Below, piece by piece: positions 1-7,564 of a stretch of 49,467 nt of DNA (the first letter of the stretch is position 1; each line of letters starts with the position of its first letter). The stretch is taken from the NCBI GenBank assembly GCA_041593595.1, contig JBFHNV010000011.1, positions 1 to 49,467 of the forward strand, in the 5' to 3' direction. The position numbers and the translations under genes are program-made. The notes under the pieces were generated by a model, which saw only the letters and a list, made by a program, of their open reading frames with translations, was not told the DNA's origin and searched no databases. This DNA is from JBFHNV01 sp041593595. GTDB taxonomy: Bacteria; Pseudomonadota; Gammaproteobacteria; HK1.

Positions 1-55
1 ATCGGATGGGCCGCGAGCATAGCCCAGCCGCTTGCGGGTGATAAGCGGGGAGAGG

Positions 56-94
56 CGGCCGGCCCGATACGGCCGGCCCGTATCGGGCCGGCCG
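56..94. repeat. Perfect GC-rich hairpin (15-bp stem)
   Basis: The arms at 56-70 and 80-94 are exact inverted complements around a 9-nt GC-only loop that is itself made of the same GGCC units, so the element reads as three alternating copies of one short motif. No T-tract follows on either strand, so it is not a classical intrinsic terminator. It could be the end of a transcript entering from outside the window, or a REP-like element. Function is inferred only. Confidence 0.6.
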
Positions 95-289
95 TATCCG
101 GACGCGGATGCCTGCCGGCCCTCGCCGGGCCCGATGCCGCCGGCGCATGCAACCGATACCCGGTGCGGTTGCGAAAAGTCAACGCGGCGCGCGCCGCGAG
201 TCCCTAATCTCCTCCCCACATCGGCCGGACAGCGCGAGACCGCTCCCGCCGAAGGCTGAAACCTCTTCACACCCTGCAGGAGACCGGAC

Positions 290-550
290 ATGTTCAATCG
301 CAAGACCCTCGGCGCGCTCGCCGTCGCCCTTACCGCCACCGGCGCCGCGGCGCCCGCCCTCGCCGACGACGCCGGCGCGCGCACGGCGCAGACCCTGGTG
401 CAGGAGGCTCGCACCTACGGCCAGAGCGAGCCGCGCGGCGCCGCCGCGGGCCAGACCGACCGCCCGCGCGACGATCGCGGCGGCGCGACCCGGGACAGCA
501 ACCAGCAGCGCTGGGACTCGATCCTGCGCAAGCAGTCCCTGGGCAACTGA
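290..550 (+). CDS. Small secreted protein of unknown function
   Basis: An 86-residue protein. An AGGAG ribosome-binding site lies about 8 nt before the ATG. Residues 1-26 form a classical Sec signal peptide (basic MFNRK, Ala/Leu core, cleavage after ALA), so the mature product is about 60 residues and periplasmic or secreted. The mature part is hydrophilic, rich in Ala, Arg, Asp and Gln, has no cysteine and no motif I recognise, and looks partly disordered. It stands alone, with an intrinsic terminator about 60 nt after its stop. Coding status is well supported by signal peptide, ribosome-binding site and terminator; function is unknown. Confidence 0.8.
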   Translation: MFNRKTLGALAVALTATGAAAPALADDAGARTAQTLVQEARTYGQSEPRGAAAGQTDRPRDDRGGATRDSNQQRWDSILRKQSLGN

Positions 551-607
551 CGCCGGGACCACGCCCGCATCCTTCTCTCCCCGAAGCCCCTCCCCCCGGG
601 GCCCTCT

Positions 608-637
608 AGCCGCCCGCTCGCCGGGCGGCTTTTTTTT
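608..637 (+). terminator. Intrinsic terminator after the secreted-protein gene
   Basis: An 8-bp GC stem (GCCGCCCG pairing with CGGGCGGC, extended by an A-T pair) with a 5-nt loop is followed directly by a run of eight T. This is a textbook rho-independent terminator for the gene ending at 550. Confidence 0.92.
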
Positions 638-734
638 CTGCGTCATCGCCGGGAGCGCCGCCGAGGCGAGCCCGACACCCGGGGTGCACCGCGCACCGCG
701 CGCGGGCATACTGCGGCGCAGGCCCACAGCAGCA

Positions 735-748
735 AAGGAGGTGATCCA
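735..748 (+). promoter_or_regulatory. Full-length Shine-Dalgarno matching the whole 16S tail
   Basis: AAGGAGGTGATCCA is the exact complement of the last 14 bases of bacterial 16S rRNA. The AGGAGG core lies 7 nt from the ATG at 749. Natural genes rarely use more than 5-7 of these bases. It fixes the start of the 26-codon ORF that follows and implies very efficient initiation, or a tight mRNA-ribosome contact. Confidence 0.8.
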
Positions 749-829
749 ATGTCTAGTGGATCGGTCGCCGCTTCGTCCAACCTCGGTTCCGGCTACTTCG
801 GCGCGGGCAGCCTCGCGTCCAGGTACTAG
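749..829 (+). CDS. 26-residue Gly/Ser-rich peptide behind a perfect ribosome-binding site
   Basis: ATG at 749 to TAG at 827-829 gives a 26-aa product composed mainly of Ser, Gly and Ala, with two Tyr and one Phe (it begins MSSGSVAASS and ends SLASRY). It has no signal peptide, no membrane segment and no cysteine. The case for a real gene is the 14-nt perfect Shine-Dalgarno directly upstream, an intrinsic terminator 48 nt downstream, and isolation from the previous gene by another terminator. The whole unit would make a transcript of roughly 200 nt. I do not recognise the peptide. Alternatively the RNA itself is the product and the long anti-16S match has a regulatory role. Confidence 0.6.
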   Translation: MSSGSVAASSNLGSGYFGAGSLASRY

Positions 830-876
830 AGCCAGGGCGACACGTCCCAGGGGCTGGACAACGGCCCATTCACGGG

Positions 877-905
877 AAGGCGGCCACCGGCCGCCTTCTT
901 TCTTT
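877..905 (+). terminator. Intrinsic terminator after the 26-codon ORF
   Basis: A 9-bp perfect stem (AAGGCGGCC with GGCCGCCTT) and a 3-nt ACC loop are followed by a pyrimidine tail rich in T (CTTTCTTT). On the plus strand this is a strong intrinsic terminator. The minus strand lacks a matching T-run, so it serves the small plus-strand unit rather than the convergent gene ending at 938. Confidence 0.9.
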
Positions 906-937
906 ACGCGTCGGAATCGCCTTGTAGACGCCGAGCG

Positions 938-1375
938 TCATGTCGTTCCGCGGACCGGATGCCGGGCCGGCTGCAGCGAGAAGTGGGTGTGCACGCCCCT
1001 CCACTGGCCATCCGTGCCGCGGCGCAGCACCACCGTCGCGCGCCCGGGGCGATGGAAACGAACGCCGTCGGGACCGATGCCCGTGGAGCTCCAGGTGACG
1101 ATGCCCACCGCCAGGGTGCCGTCGCCGCCGGCGATCACCTGCAACGTGTCCAGCTCGAAGCGGAAATCCTCGATGGCGGGCCACACGCAACGCCACTGGC
1201 CGGCTTCCAGCGCATCCAGGCCGGTGACCACGTCCTGGTAGGTGCCGAACCCCACCACGGAGGCGTCGAACAGGGCCCGGCCCCCGGCGAAATCGACGCC
1301 CGCCACGCACCGCCCGAAGCGCGCGAACCAGTCGCGCACGCCCGCGTCGTCGTCCTGCCGCCCATCCATCGCCAT
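938..1375 (-). CDS. SnoaL/NTF2-like domain protein
   Basis: A 145-aa cytoplasmic protein with the layout of the SnoaL-3/ketosteroid-isomerase-like NTF2 fold. An N-terminal helix (RDWFARFGRCVAGVDF) is followed by 'LFDASVVGFGTYQDVVTGLDAL', then the strands 'WPAIEDFRFELDTLQVI', 'LAVGIVTWSSTG', 'RATVVLRR' and 'WRGVHTHFSL'. The terminal WRxxHTHFSL strand is typical of calcium/calmodulin-kinase-association-like and SnoaL domains that bind small ligands. The substrate is unknown. An AGGCGG about 13 nt upstream is a weak ribosome-binding site, and a nearby in-frame ATG would shorten the protein by two residues. The DUF3096-type peptide gene lies about 140 nt upstream on the same strand. Confidence 0.8.
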   Translation of the reverse strand: MAMDGRQDDDAGVRDWFARFGRCVAGVDFAGGRALFDASVVGFGTYQDVVTGLDALEAGQWRCVWPAIEDFRFELDTLQVIAGGDGTLAVGIVTWSSTGIGPDGVRFHRPGRATVVLRRGTDGQWRGVHTHFSLQPARHPVRGTT

Positions 1376-1518
1376 GCGTCCGCAACCGCCTGCCAGTGCG
1401 GGATCCTGGGACCGGAAACGCTGCGTCGCAACGGTGCGCCCCAGGCGTCGGGCTTCGCCCAGGTCGATCCGGGGGTCGATGCCGAGGTCGATCCGGGCAG
1501 AGTCCGCCGGTCGGTGTG

Positions 1519-1656
1519 TCAGAATCGGAACAGGCCGACGACTCCGACCAGGATCAGGTATCCGGCGACGATGTAGTTGAGGAGCCTCGGGAAGACGAGG
1601 ATCGCGATGCCGGCGATCAGCGCGAGCAGGGGTGCGAGGGCGAGGTGGATGGTCAT
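1519..1656 (-). CDS. DUF3096-type 45-aa membrane peptide
   Basis: The minus strand from the ATG at 1656 encodes 45 residues beginning MTIHLALAPL and ending VGVVGLFRF, with the stop at 1519-1521. The N-terminal hydrophobic stretch (about 3-21), the conserved PRLLNYIVA turn (23-31) and a second hydrophobic stretch (32-43) match the small DUF3096 family of two-helix inner-membrane peptides common in proteobacteria. An AGGAG sequence lies 11 nt upstream. Role unknown; family members are often near stress or envelope genes. It lies between the NTF2-like gene and the envelope pair, all on the minus strand. Confidence 0.85.
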   Translation of the reverse strand: MTIHLALAPLLALIAGIAILVFPRLLNYIVAGYLILVGVVGLFRF

Positions 1657-1705
1657 GGACGTCTACGCTCCTGTGTCCGTTGGCGCCGGGCGTGCCGGCA
1701 CGTGA

Positions 1706-2638
1706 TCAGAACTGGGCCTGATGCTCGGGGCCATCGGCCGCGAGCTCGTCGCTCGCGAAGCCGGGGTCGAGCAGGTCGAGCACCACCACCGTCGCGTCTC
1801 CCGTCTCGCGCACCCGCGCACGCAGCTCGTGGCGTTCCACGGTCCGGCCATGGCGCTGCACCTGCACGCTGCGACCCCAGCCGAGATGCGTCGTCGGCAC
1901 CTCGCGGCGCTGCCCGTCGCGCTGCAGGTCGGGATTGCCGAAGGCTTCGGCGAGCTGGCCGCGGATGCGCTCCGCCTGGCTCCCGTCCACCACCTGGGTG
2001 TAGTGCAGCCGGAACAGACGCGGCACCCGGTCGTTGGTGAACCGCGCCTCGAGGCACATGGCACCCGGCGTCGGACGCACGCCCCGGGCACGCTCGCAGT
2101 CCCTGGCCCGCGATACGGTCAGCTCGCGACGGTCGGGGTCATAGGCTGGCTGCACGTCGAACTCGTCGCGGCTGCGGCCCAGCGCCTCGTCGACGGTGAG
2201 GCCCGTGGTCAGCGAGCGCACCTGGTAGCGGCTGCCCCCCGGGACGGTATTGGTCGCAGCAGGCGTCGTCGTGCTCGCACGCGACGCGCTCCGGCTGACC
2301 GACAGCAACCAGTTCGTCTGCGGACCCGCCTCGGCCCGGTAGAGCACCTGCGACATGCCGCGCAGCCGCCCGACCACCTGGGCGGAGGCGATGACACCGC
2401 ACTCGTAGGCGAGCATCGCCCGCGCGGCATCGAACACGCCCTGCAGCCGCGCGGAGCTCTCGGACAGGTGCTCCGGGCTGTCCGCCTCGGCGGCGAGCCG
2501 GACCGGTTCGCCACAGGCATGCACCGCCTCGGTGGACATGCGCAGGTCGCGGGCATCCACCAGCAGGCGCGCGTCGGCCGCGGTGGCCGCCGTGCCTGCC
2601 GCCGCGACCACCAGCAGGGTGCGGGCGAGGCGGCTCAT
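1706..2638 (-). CDS. Periplasmic protein of unknown function, partner of the glycine-zipper/SH3 protein
   Basis: A 310-aa protein starting at MSRLARTLL. Its ATG overlaps the TGA of the upstream gene (ATGA), so translation is coupled; a longer reading frame upstream of this methionine is only overlap with the previous gene. Residues 1-24 are a signal peptide ending near ATAADA. The mature chain has four cysteines, which could form disulfides. A middle Ser/Thr-rich stretch (SRSASRASTTTPAATNTV) looks like a linker. No catalytic motif is visible and I do not recognise a family. Coupling to a surface-antigen-type protein suggests a shared envelope role, which is inference. Confidence 0.75.
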   Translation of the reverse strand: MSRLARTLLVVAAAGTAATAADARLLVDARDLRMSTEAVHACGEPVRLAAEADSPEHLSESSARLQGVFDAARAMLAYECGVIASAQVVGRLRGMSQVLYRAEAGPQTNWLLSVSRSASRASTTTPAATNTVPGGSRYQVRSLTTGLTVDEALGRSRDEFDVQPAYDPDRRELTVSRARDCERARGVRPTPGAMCLEARFTNDRVPRLFRLHYTQVVDGSQAERIRGQLAEAFGNPDLQRDGQRREVPTTHLGWGRSVQVQRHGRTVERHELRARVRETGDATVVVLDLLDPGFASDELAADGPEHQAQF

Positions 2639-3468
2639 GACACCGCCTCCCAGCTGCCGTCCGCGTTCTGGCAGGCGCGGATGTCGCGGGACTCGCGGGT
2701 GCCGTCGGGGAGCACGATCTCCTGATTGATGAGGGCGCACTCGCGGTACGCGGACGTGGCCACCTGGCTGGTGCCACTCGCCGGCATCTCGGCGCGCAGC
2801 GCGTTGCCGTCTCCGGCTCCGGGCTCAGGGCGCAGGAGCGGCGCGTACACGTAGCCCGAGCCGGTGCCGTTCCTGGCGATCATGTACCAGTCCTCGTTGC
2901 GGACCTTGCCGATGACGGTCACCTGCTGACCGCCACGCACCGTATCCACCACCTGATGATCGGTCCCGGAACCGGCGCGCACGTTGCTGGTGGTGGTGGC
3001 GACGTAGCGATCGTTGACGTAGTCCAGCGGGGGGCTCTTCCAGGACGTGGCAGGTTCAGGGGCGGGCGGCGACGCGGATCCGGACGCGACACCGCGCTCC
3101 TTGACGGCCACGCGGGTCTGCACGCCCGTGTCCGGATTGGTCCAGGTCTGGGTCTCGCCGGTCTCGAGCGCCGTGCTCGTGGTCTGTGCGATGCCCTGTC
3201 GATCCGAAGCCGTCAGCCGATCGGCGGCCTGTCCGCCGAGCCACGCCCCGGCGAGGGCGCCGACGGCGACGGCGGCCAGCTTGCCCTTGCCGCCGCCCAC
3301 CTGGGAGCCCAGCAACGCGCCGACGCCGGCGCCGAGGAGCTGGCCGAACACGCGCTTGGTGGAGTCGCTCGGCTGCGAGTCGGCGCCCTGTGACTGGGCG
3401 GCTGCCGGTGCCGCGGCGATGGCCGCGCACAGGGCGGCGGAAAGCAGAACCCGTCTCTGATGTCTCAT
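2635..3468 (-). CDS. Glycine-zipper surface-antigen-like protein with SH3 domain
   Basis: A 277-aa exported protein. MRHQRR begins a signal peptide cleaved near AAAQ (about residue 25). Residues 40-80 carry repeated GxxxG spacing (LLGAGVGALLGSQVGGG, VAVGALAGAWLGGQ), the glycine-zipper 2TM fold of the Rickettsia 17-kDa antigen family. It is followed by the family's surface-antigen motif (TALETGETQTWTNPDTG). Residues about 160-215 form a bacterial SH3 domain (SNVRAGSGTDHQVVDTV, WYMIARNGTGSGYVYAPLL), and the C-terminus has a second surface-antigen-like strand pair with two cysteines. An AGGAG ribosome-binding site about 10 nt upstream supports this start. Likely outer-membrane or periplasmic, possibly peptidoglycan-associated. 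The last four bases overlap the next gene. Confidence 0.85.
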   Translation of the reverse strand: MRHQRRVLLSAALCAAIAAAPAAAQSQGADSQPSDSTKRVFGQLLGAGVGALLGSQVGGGKGKLAAVAVGALAGAWLGGQAADRLTASDRQGIAQTTSTALETGETQTWTNPDTGVQTRVAVKERGVASGSASPPAPEPATSWKSPPLDYVNDRYVATTTSNVRAGSGTDHQVVDTVRGGQQVTVIGKVRNEDWYMIARNGTGSGYVYAPLLRPEPGAGDGNALRAEMPASGTSQVATSAYRECALINQEIVLPDGTRESRDIRACQNADGSWEAVS

Positions 3469-3988
3469 GTGCCTCGCTCCTGTCGTGGGCACGGGGCCGC
3501 GCCTCGGGAGACGGCCGTCGGCTCCCGCGCTACGGGCTCGATGCCGTCCGCCGTCCCCGTCGTCTGGCGCTGCCGGGCGTGGCGGCGATCTCCCCGTGGT
3601 CAGACCCGACATCGCCCGTGCCTGTCGATGGTACTGACGGGGCAGCAAGACCTGTGCCAACGGTGCCGGGCCCCGCGGGAGACGCTTCGCTGCGCTGGCG
3701 CTCGGTGCGCACCCGCCTCTCCCTTGTAAATCCGGACCAGGTTTGTAAGTCGCACATCGGGGGTGCCGTCCATGCGCCGGCCCACCGACGCCCCGGACTC
3801 GCAACCGGCGGCGTGGCGCCACGCGGGGCCGAACATGGAGAGCTTCGGGCTCGCGCAGCACGCGGATGTCCGTGGCAACGACTCACTGGCAGGCACGTCA
3901 CCCCGAAGGGCATCTGGCTCCATCGGGTCCCGCCCCGAGCCGACGCCGCATGCCGGGAGTGGAGGGCCCGGATTCACGAGTCCACACG
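3469..3988. other. Intergenic region without a supportable gene
   Basis: About 500 nt between the divergent envelope operon and the promoter of the amidohydrolase gene. Short open frames exist on both strands, but none has a ribosome-binding site, a recognisable domain or natural amino-acid composition. The left end must hold the promoter of the minus-strand envelope operon, which I could not place. Confidence 0.5.
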
Positions 3989-4017
3989 TTGCACGGGCAT
4001 GGTGGGCAGTGAATAAT
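3989..4017 (+). promoter_or_regulatory. Candidate sigma70 promoter for the amidohydrolase gene
   Basis: TTGCAC at 3989-3994 and AATAAT at 4012-4017 are separated by exactly 17 nt. The -10 lies at the edge of the only strongly AT-rich patch nearby (4011-4050). The transcript would have a leader of about 210 nt before the start at 4232. The -35 matches only three of six consensus bases. Confidence 0.4.
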
Positions 4018-4231
4018 ATTCCTAACCAATCATCAAAATAATAAGATCCTTCTCAGTCACCAAGCTCGTGATTCCGCCCGCCGGCACATGCGGTCTTCAG
4101 GAATCATCCGGTTTCTGGACTGCCCGCCTGCCAGGCAGAAGTCGGGCGGATCGAGGGGGTACGCGACGAACGGAGGAGCGGCGCGTCTGTCCCGATGAGA
4201 CACGGACGTCGCAACCATGCGAGGTTCGACC

Positions 4232-6007
4232 ATGAAACAGCGAACGAGGTTGACGCTGCGCGACGCAGAGCGCGAGGAAGACACCTGGCTGACGGCGGAA
4301 GAGCACGCGGGCTGCCGGCGGGCCGACGAGGTGGACGAGTTCTGCTCGCCCGTCCCGACCCGGCACGTCTCGAACGGCGAGTACATGCCCCTGCCGCAGA
4401 GCGACGCCCAGAGGCGCGTGGAGGCGCGGGTACGCGAGCTCGCGGACGAAGCCTCACGCAAGCTCAATGTGGGTCGCAGGCGCTTCCTGCAGGGCGCAGG
4501 CGGACTCGCCGCCTCCTTTCTCGCCATGAACGAGGTGCACGGGCGGTTCTTCAAGGTCGAGAAAGACGAGCTCTTCGAGCGCAGCAGAGGTCACAGCACC
4601 CGCAACGGCGCGCCGCCGAACCTCTTCGTGTTCGACGACCAGCTCCACGTGGTGCGCAGCAGCTTTTCCGGCGTTGGCTTCAGTCTGCGCGCCATCGCCC
4701 AGGGCCCCACGACGCCGGGCTTCGGCATGAACCCGTTCAATCCGGAGGGCTTCCCCGACGAGAACGGTGACGTGTGGGGCGTGTGGAACCCCGACCTGGT
4801 CGGCAGTCCCCTCACCGCGGCCGAGTTCCAGCTGGTGCAGTGGATCCAGGACGTCTATCTGAACAGCCAGGTCACGGTCGGCCTGCTGAGCAACGTCACG
4901 GCGTTCAACGTCATCGCACCGACCGGCGAGGAGCGCGGCGCGAAGAGCGTGGAGGAGGCGAGGCCATTCGAGATCCTCACGGCGGAGCAGACCGCCGCCA
5001 TCCGCGACTTCGTGAACGACATCGCGGGCTCGCGGCGTTGCATGGCCCACGGGCTGCTCTACACCGGTGTCGGCAACGTGGACTTCATCCAGGAGCAGAT
5101 CGACCGGTTCCGGCCCGACTCGTGGAAGGGCTACACCATCTCGAGGGCCGCCAAGGTCGATCGCGATCCCGACAGCGAGATGGTTCAGTGGCGACTCGAC
5201 GACGAGGACGTGGCCTATCCCAGCTACGAGGTCATCGCAGCCAACCTCCGTCGCCTCCGCAAGGAGAGTCCCGGGCTGAACAACATCTGCATCCACAAGG
5301 GGCTCGTGGCGGAGAGCTCGCCTCCGGACCCGAGGTTGGGGCATCCGGGAGACATTCCCAAGGCCGCAACCGACTGGCCGGAACTCAACTTCATCATCTA
5401 CCACTCGTGCATCAAGGCACGCTTCTTCATGGGCGAGGCGCTCAAGGACCTGCTGTCCGGGCGCACGCGCAACGGTGTCCCCGACATCGAGTGGACCACC
5501 GAGTTCGCCCAGCTCGCAGAGGGGTTCCCGAACGTGTATGCGGAGCTCGGGACCACCTGGGCGTCGATGGCCGTCACCTTCCCGACCGTCGCGGCGCACG
5601 TGCTGGGGCAGCTGCTGAAGTACATGGGCCCGGACAACATCGTGTTCGGCTCGGACTCGCCCTGGTACGGTTCGCCCCAGTGGCAGATCGACGCCTTCTG
5701 GCGCTTCCAGATCCCCGAGGACATCCGCGAGGAATGGGGCTACCCTCCCCTCACGCACGCCGCCAAGCGGAAGATTCTCGGGCTGAACTCCGCGCGACTC
5801 TACAAGTTGCCCGGAGCTGCCGAGGCGGCGCCGCGCGGTCGGTATCGGCCTGTGCCTGAGGACTTCGAATCCCGGATTCCGGACGATCTGAAGACCTTGC
5901 TCGAGTTCGAGGGCTTCGTCGCCGATAACCTGTCGCAGATGCGCAAAGAGTATGTGGCCCGGGGGATCCAGCGTCGCGACACCCGTTACGGATGGGTTCG
6001 CGTGTAG
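4232..6007 (+). CDS. Amidohydrolase-family metal-dependent hydrolase with internal Tat-like motif
   Basis: A 591-aa protein. I start at MKQRTR because a GAGG lies 7 nt upstream; an in-frame ATG 15 nt earlier has no ribosome-binding site. Residues about 82-105 read RRRFLQ followed by a short Gly/Ala/Leu stretch (GAGGLAASFLA), a twin-arginine-like signal preceded by an unusually long, charged 80-residue N-region. The rest is a TIM-barrel amidohydrolase (Amidohydro_2 type) with 'IIYHSC' and the terminal 'VFGSDSPWYGS', where the Asp is the usual metal or catalytic residue. The canonical N-terminal HxH is not evident; the region reads FDDQLHV. Substrate unknown. The propeller-protein gene begins 60 nt downstream and may be co-transcribed. 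Confidence 0.85.
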   Translation: MKQRTRLTLRDAEREEDTWLTAEEHAGCRRADEVDEFCSPVPTRHVSNGEYMPLPQSDAQRRVEARVRELADEASRKLNVGRRRFLQGAGGLAASFLAMNEVHGRFFKVEKDELFERSRGHSTRNGAPPNLFVFDDQLHVVRSSFSGVGFSLRAIAQGPTTPGFGMNPFNPEGFPDENGDVWGVWNPDLVGSPLTAAEFQLVQWIQDVYLNSQVTVGLLSNVTAFNVIAPTGEERGAKSVEEARPFEILTAEQTAAIRDFVNDIAGSRRCMAHGLLYTGVGNVDFIQEQIDRFRPDSWKGYTISRAAKVDRDPDSEMVQWRLDDEDVAYPSYEVIAANLRRLRKESPGLNNICIHKGLVAESSPPDPRLGHPGDIPKAATDWPELNFIIYHSCIKARFFMGEALKDLLSGRTRNGVPDIEWTTEFAQLAEGFPNVYAELGTTWASMAVTFPTVAAHVLGQLLKYMGPDNIVFGSDSPWYGSPQWQIDAFWRFQIPEDIREEWGYPPLTHAAKRKILGLNSARLYKLPGAAEAAPRGRYRPVPEDFESRIPDDLKTLLEFEGFVADNLSQMRKEYVARGIQRRDTRYGWVRV

Positions 6008-6067
6008 GGCGCGCTCCGGGGGCGGGCACAAGGACGTGCCCGCCCGCTCGCGGTCTTCCACTCGAGC

Positions 6068-7102
6068 ATGAGGACGTTGTCTGCGAGCAGCGCAAGCTGG
6101 GCAGTGGTCGGTGCCGACCTGTTCTGCCCCGTGGCGGTCGCACCTGCCCCCGGTCGGCTCGCCCTGTTCGCCCGCGACGTCGCCGGCGCACTCGTGCGCC
6201 GGGACTGGCGCGATGGACGCTGGACCGAGCCTCGCTCTCTCGGCGTTCCCGTCGCCCTTGATTCGATATCCGGCAAGCGTGCGCCGGTCGACTGGCAGCT
6301 CGCCGCCTGCTGCGGGGGGAATGGCGGCATCGAGCTGTTCGGTCGCAGCCCCGACAATGCCCTCGTGCACGCGGTCGTGGAGCCATCCTCCCCCTCGCTC
6401 TCCTTCGAGTACCTGGGGGCGCCGGCCGCGCAGCGGGACGGTGTCGTGTTCCCCATGGGCCTGATCGGACCGCCGGCGGTGTGCGCGCGGGACTCCGGAC
6501 GGGTCGAGGTATTTGCGCTCGGCCAGGGCGGTGATCTGCTCCGCGTCGCCCGCGTGGGTGGCGAGTGGCAGGAGTTCGAATCCCTCGGCGTGCCCTCGAT
6601 GCACCTCACGGGCACCCGCGCGCAACCCGTTCCGAGCACGCCTGTCGTCGCGGCCTGCGCCTGCGGCACCGACCGGATCGCGGTGTTCGTGTGTGCCGCG
6701 CTCGGCGCCCTGCTGCTCAAGTGGTGGGACGGTCGGCAGTGGAGCGAGTTCGCGTCCCTGGGCGTCCCCGAGGTGCGCGAGGCCAGCTACCCGGCCGTCA
6801 CGGTGGCCGGCCGCCTGACCGGGCCCCCGGCCGCCTGCAGCTGGGGACCGGGGCGCCTCGACGTGTTCGCGCGCGGCCCCCGCGGCGAGCTCATGCACCG
6901 CGCCTGGAACGGGCGGGAGTGGGGCGGGTACACCTCGCTGTGGATGCCGATGGTGACCGAGGGCGGCAGCGCTCGACCGACGCCGCTCACGGGTGCCGTG
7001 ACCGCGTGCACCCGGTGCGACGGTTGCATCGACGTGTTCGCCACAGCCCTCGATGGAAGGCTCCATCATGCCCGCTTCGACGGGGGGTGGACCCACGACT
7101 GA
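6068..7102 (+). CDS. PLL/DUF346-like beta-propeller protein
   Basis: A 344-aa protein built of six repeats of about 50 residues, each with the pattern 'xxxVFARGxxGxLxHxxWxGxxWxxxxSLGxP' (for example RLDVFARGPRGELMHRAWNG, RIAVFVCAALGALLLKWWDG, RVEVFALGQGGDLLRVARVG). This pattern is that of DUF346/PLL-like propellers, a group that includes sugar-binding lectins. The last blade is cut short at GGWTHD, so the ring may close with N-terminal strands. No clear signal peptide is visible and the ribosome-binding site is weak, so the start is uncertain. It follows the amidohydrolase gene on the same strand, suggesting a binding partner or a carbohydrate-recognition role; this is inference. Confidence 0.75.
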   Translation: MRTLSASSASWAVVGADLFCPVAVAPAPGRLALFARDVAGALVRRDWRDGRWTEPRSLGVPVALDSISGKRAPVDWQLAACCGGNGGIELFGRSPDNALVHAVVEPSSPSLSFEYLGAPAAQRDGVVFPMGLIGPPAVCARDSGRVEVFALGQGGDLLRVARVGGEWQEFESLGVPSMHLTGTRAQPVPSTPVVAACACGTDRIAVFVCAALGALLLKWWDGRQWSEFASLGVPEVREASYPAVTVAGRLTGPPAACSWGPGRLDVFARGPRGELMHRAWNGREWGGYTSLWMPMVTEGGSARPTPLTGAVTACTRCDGCIDVFATALDGRLHHARFDGGWTHD

Positions 7103-7564
7103 GGTGGGCGCCAGCCACGCCTTCGAACAACTCGAACGCCGCGCGCAGGGACGATGCGACCGTCGACACGGCCTTCAATCGCATCGAGGGGCTGGTTCCG
7201 GCAGGGCCTCACCGCCGCCCCTCCACCCTGTCGTCACGGCATGCCGCGGCCGCTTTCGGCTCAAGGCACACCTTGACTTGGATCAGCCTGTCCGCAACCG
7301 AACCGTGATACGCGGTAACCATTGGCAATCGACCATGGAGTGCCACGATGTTTCCCGCGATCTCGGGCACACGCCGGCGCGATCGTCGCCTCCGGACCGC
7401 GCAAGCGCCGGGCCCTGCCTCGCCCTGCCTGAGGTCGCGGAATCCTGCCGTGCACAAGAGTCGCCCGCTGTCATCGGCCAGGTCCCGAAAAGCACGGGAA
7501 CTCCACGCGCGGCCGTCACCGACTCGACATGCGCGGAAATGGCCTTCATCAAGGAGCTGCTCAC
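7103..7564. other. Intergenic region upstream of the zinc-ribbon/membrane-protein unit
   Basis: About 460 nt. Open frames exist on both strands, but their composition (Arg/Ser/Pro-rich, no hydrophobic core) and the lack of ribosome-binding sites argue against genes. It should contain the promoter of the following two-gene unit. A TTGACT occurs at 7273-7278 but has no convincing -10 at the right spacing. Confidence 0.4.

Noticed and set aside
735..748. Possible fragment of a 16S rRNA gene end on the minus strand
   Set aside because: The match to the 16S 3' end stops after 14 nt; the next bases that should continue (GGCTGG side) do not match, and an ATG follows at perfect spacing, so it is a Shine-Dalgarno sequence, not an rRNA remnant.
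3763..4041. 92-codon plus-strand frame before the amidohydrolase gene
   Set aside because: No ribosome-binding site, low-complexity Pro/Ser/Arg composition, and it overlaps the likely promoter.
4454..7096. Minus-strand open frame of 880 codons opposite the amidohydrolase and propeller genes
   Set aside because: Unnatural composition and exact mirror of two genes with recognisable motifs.
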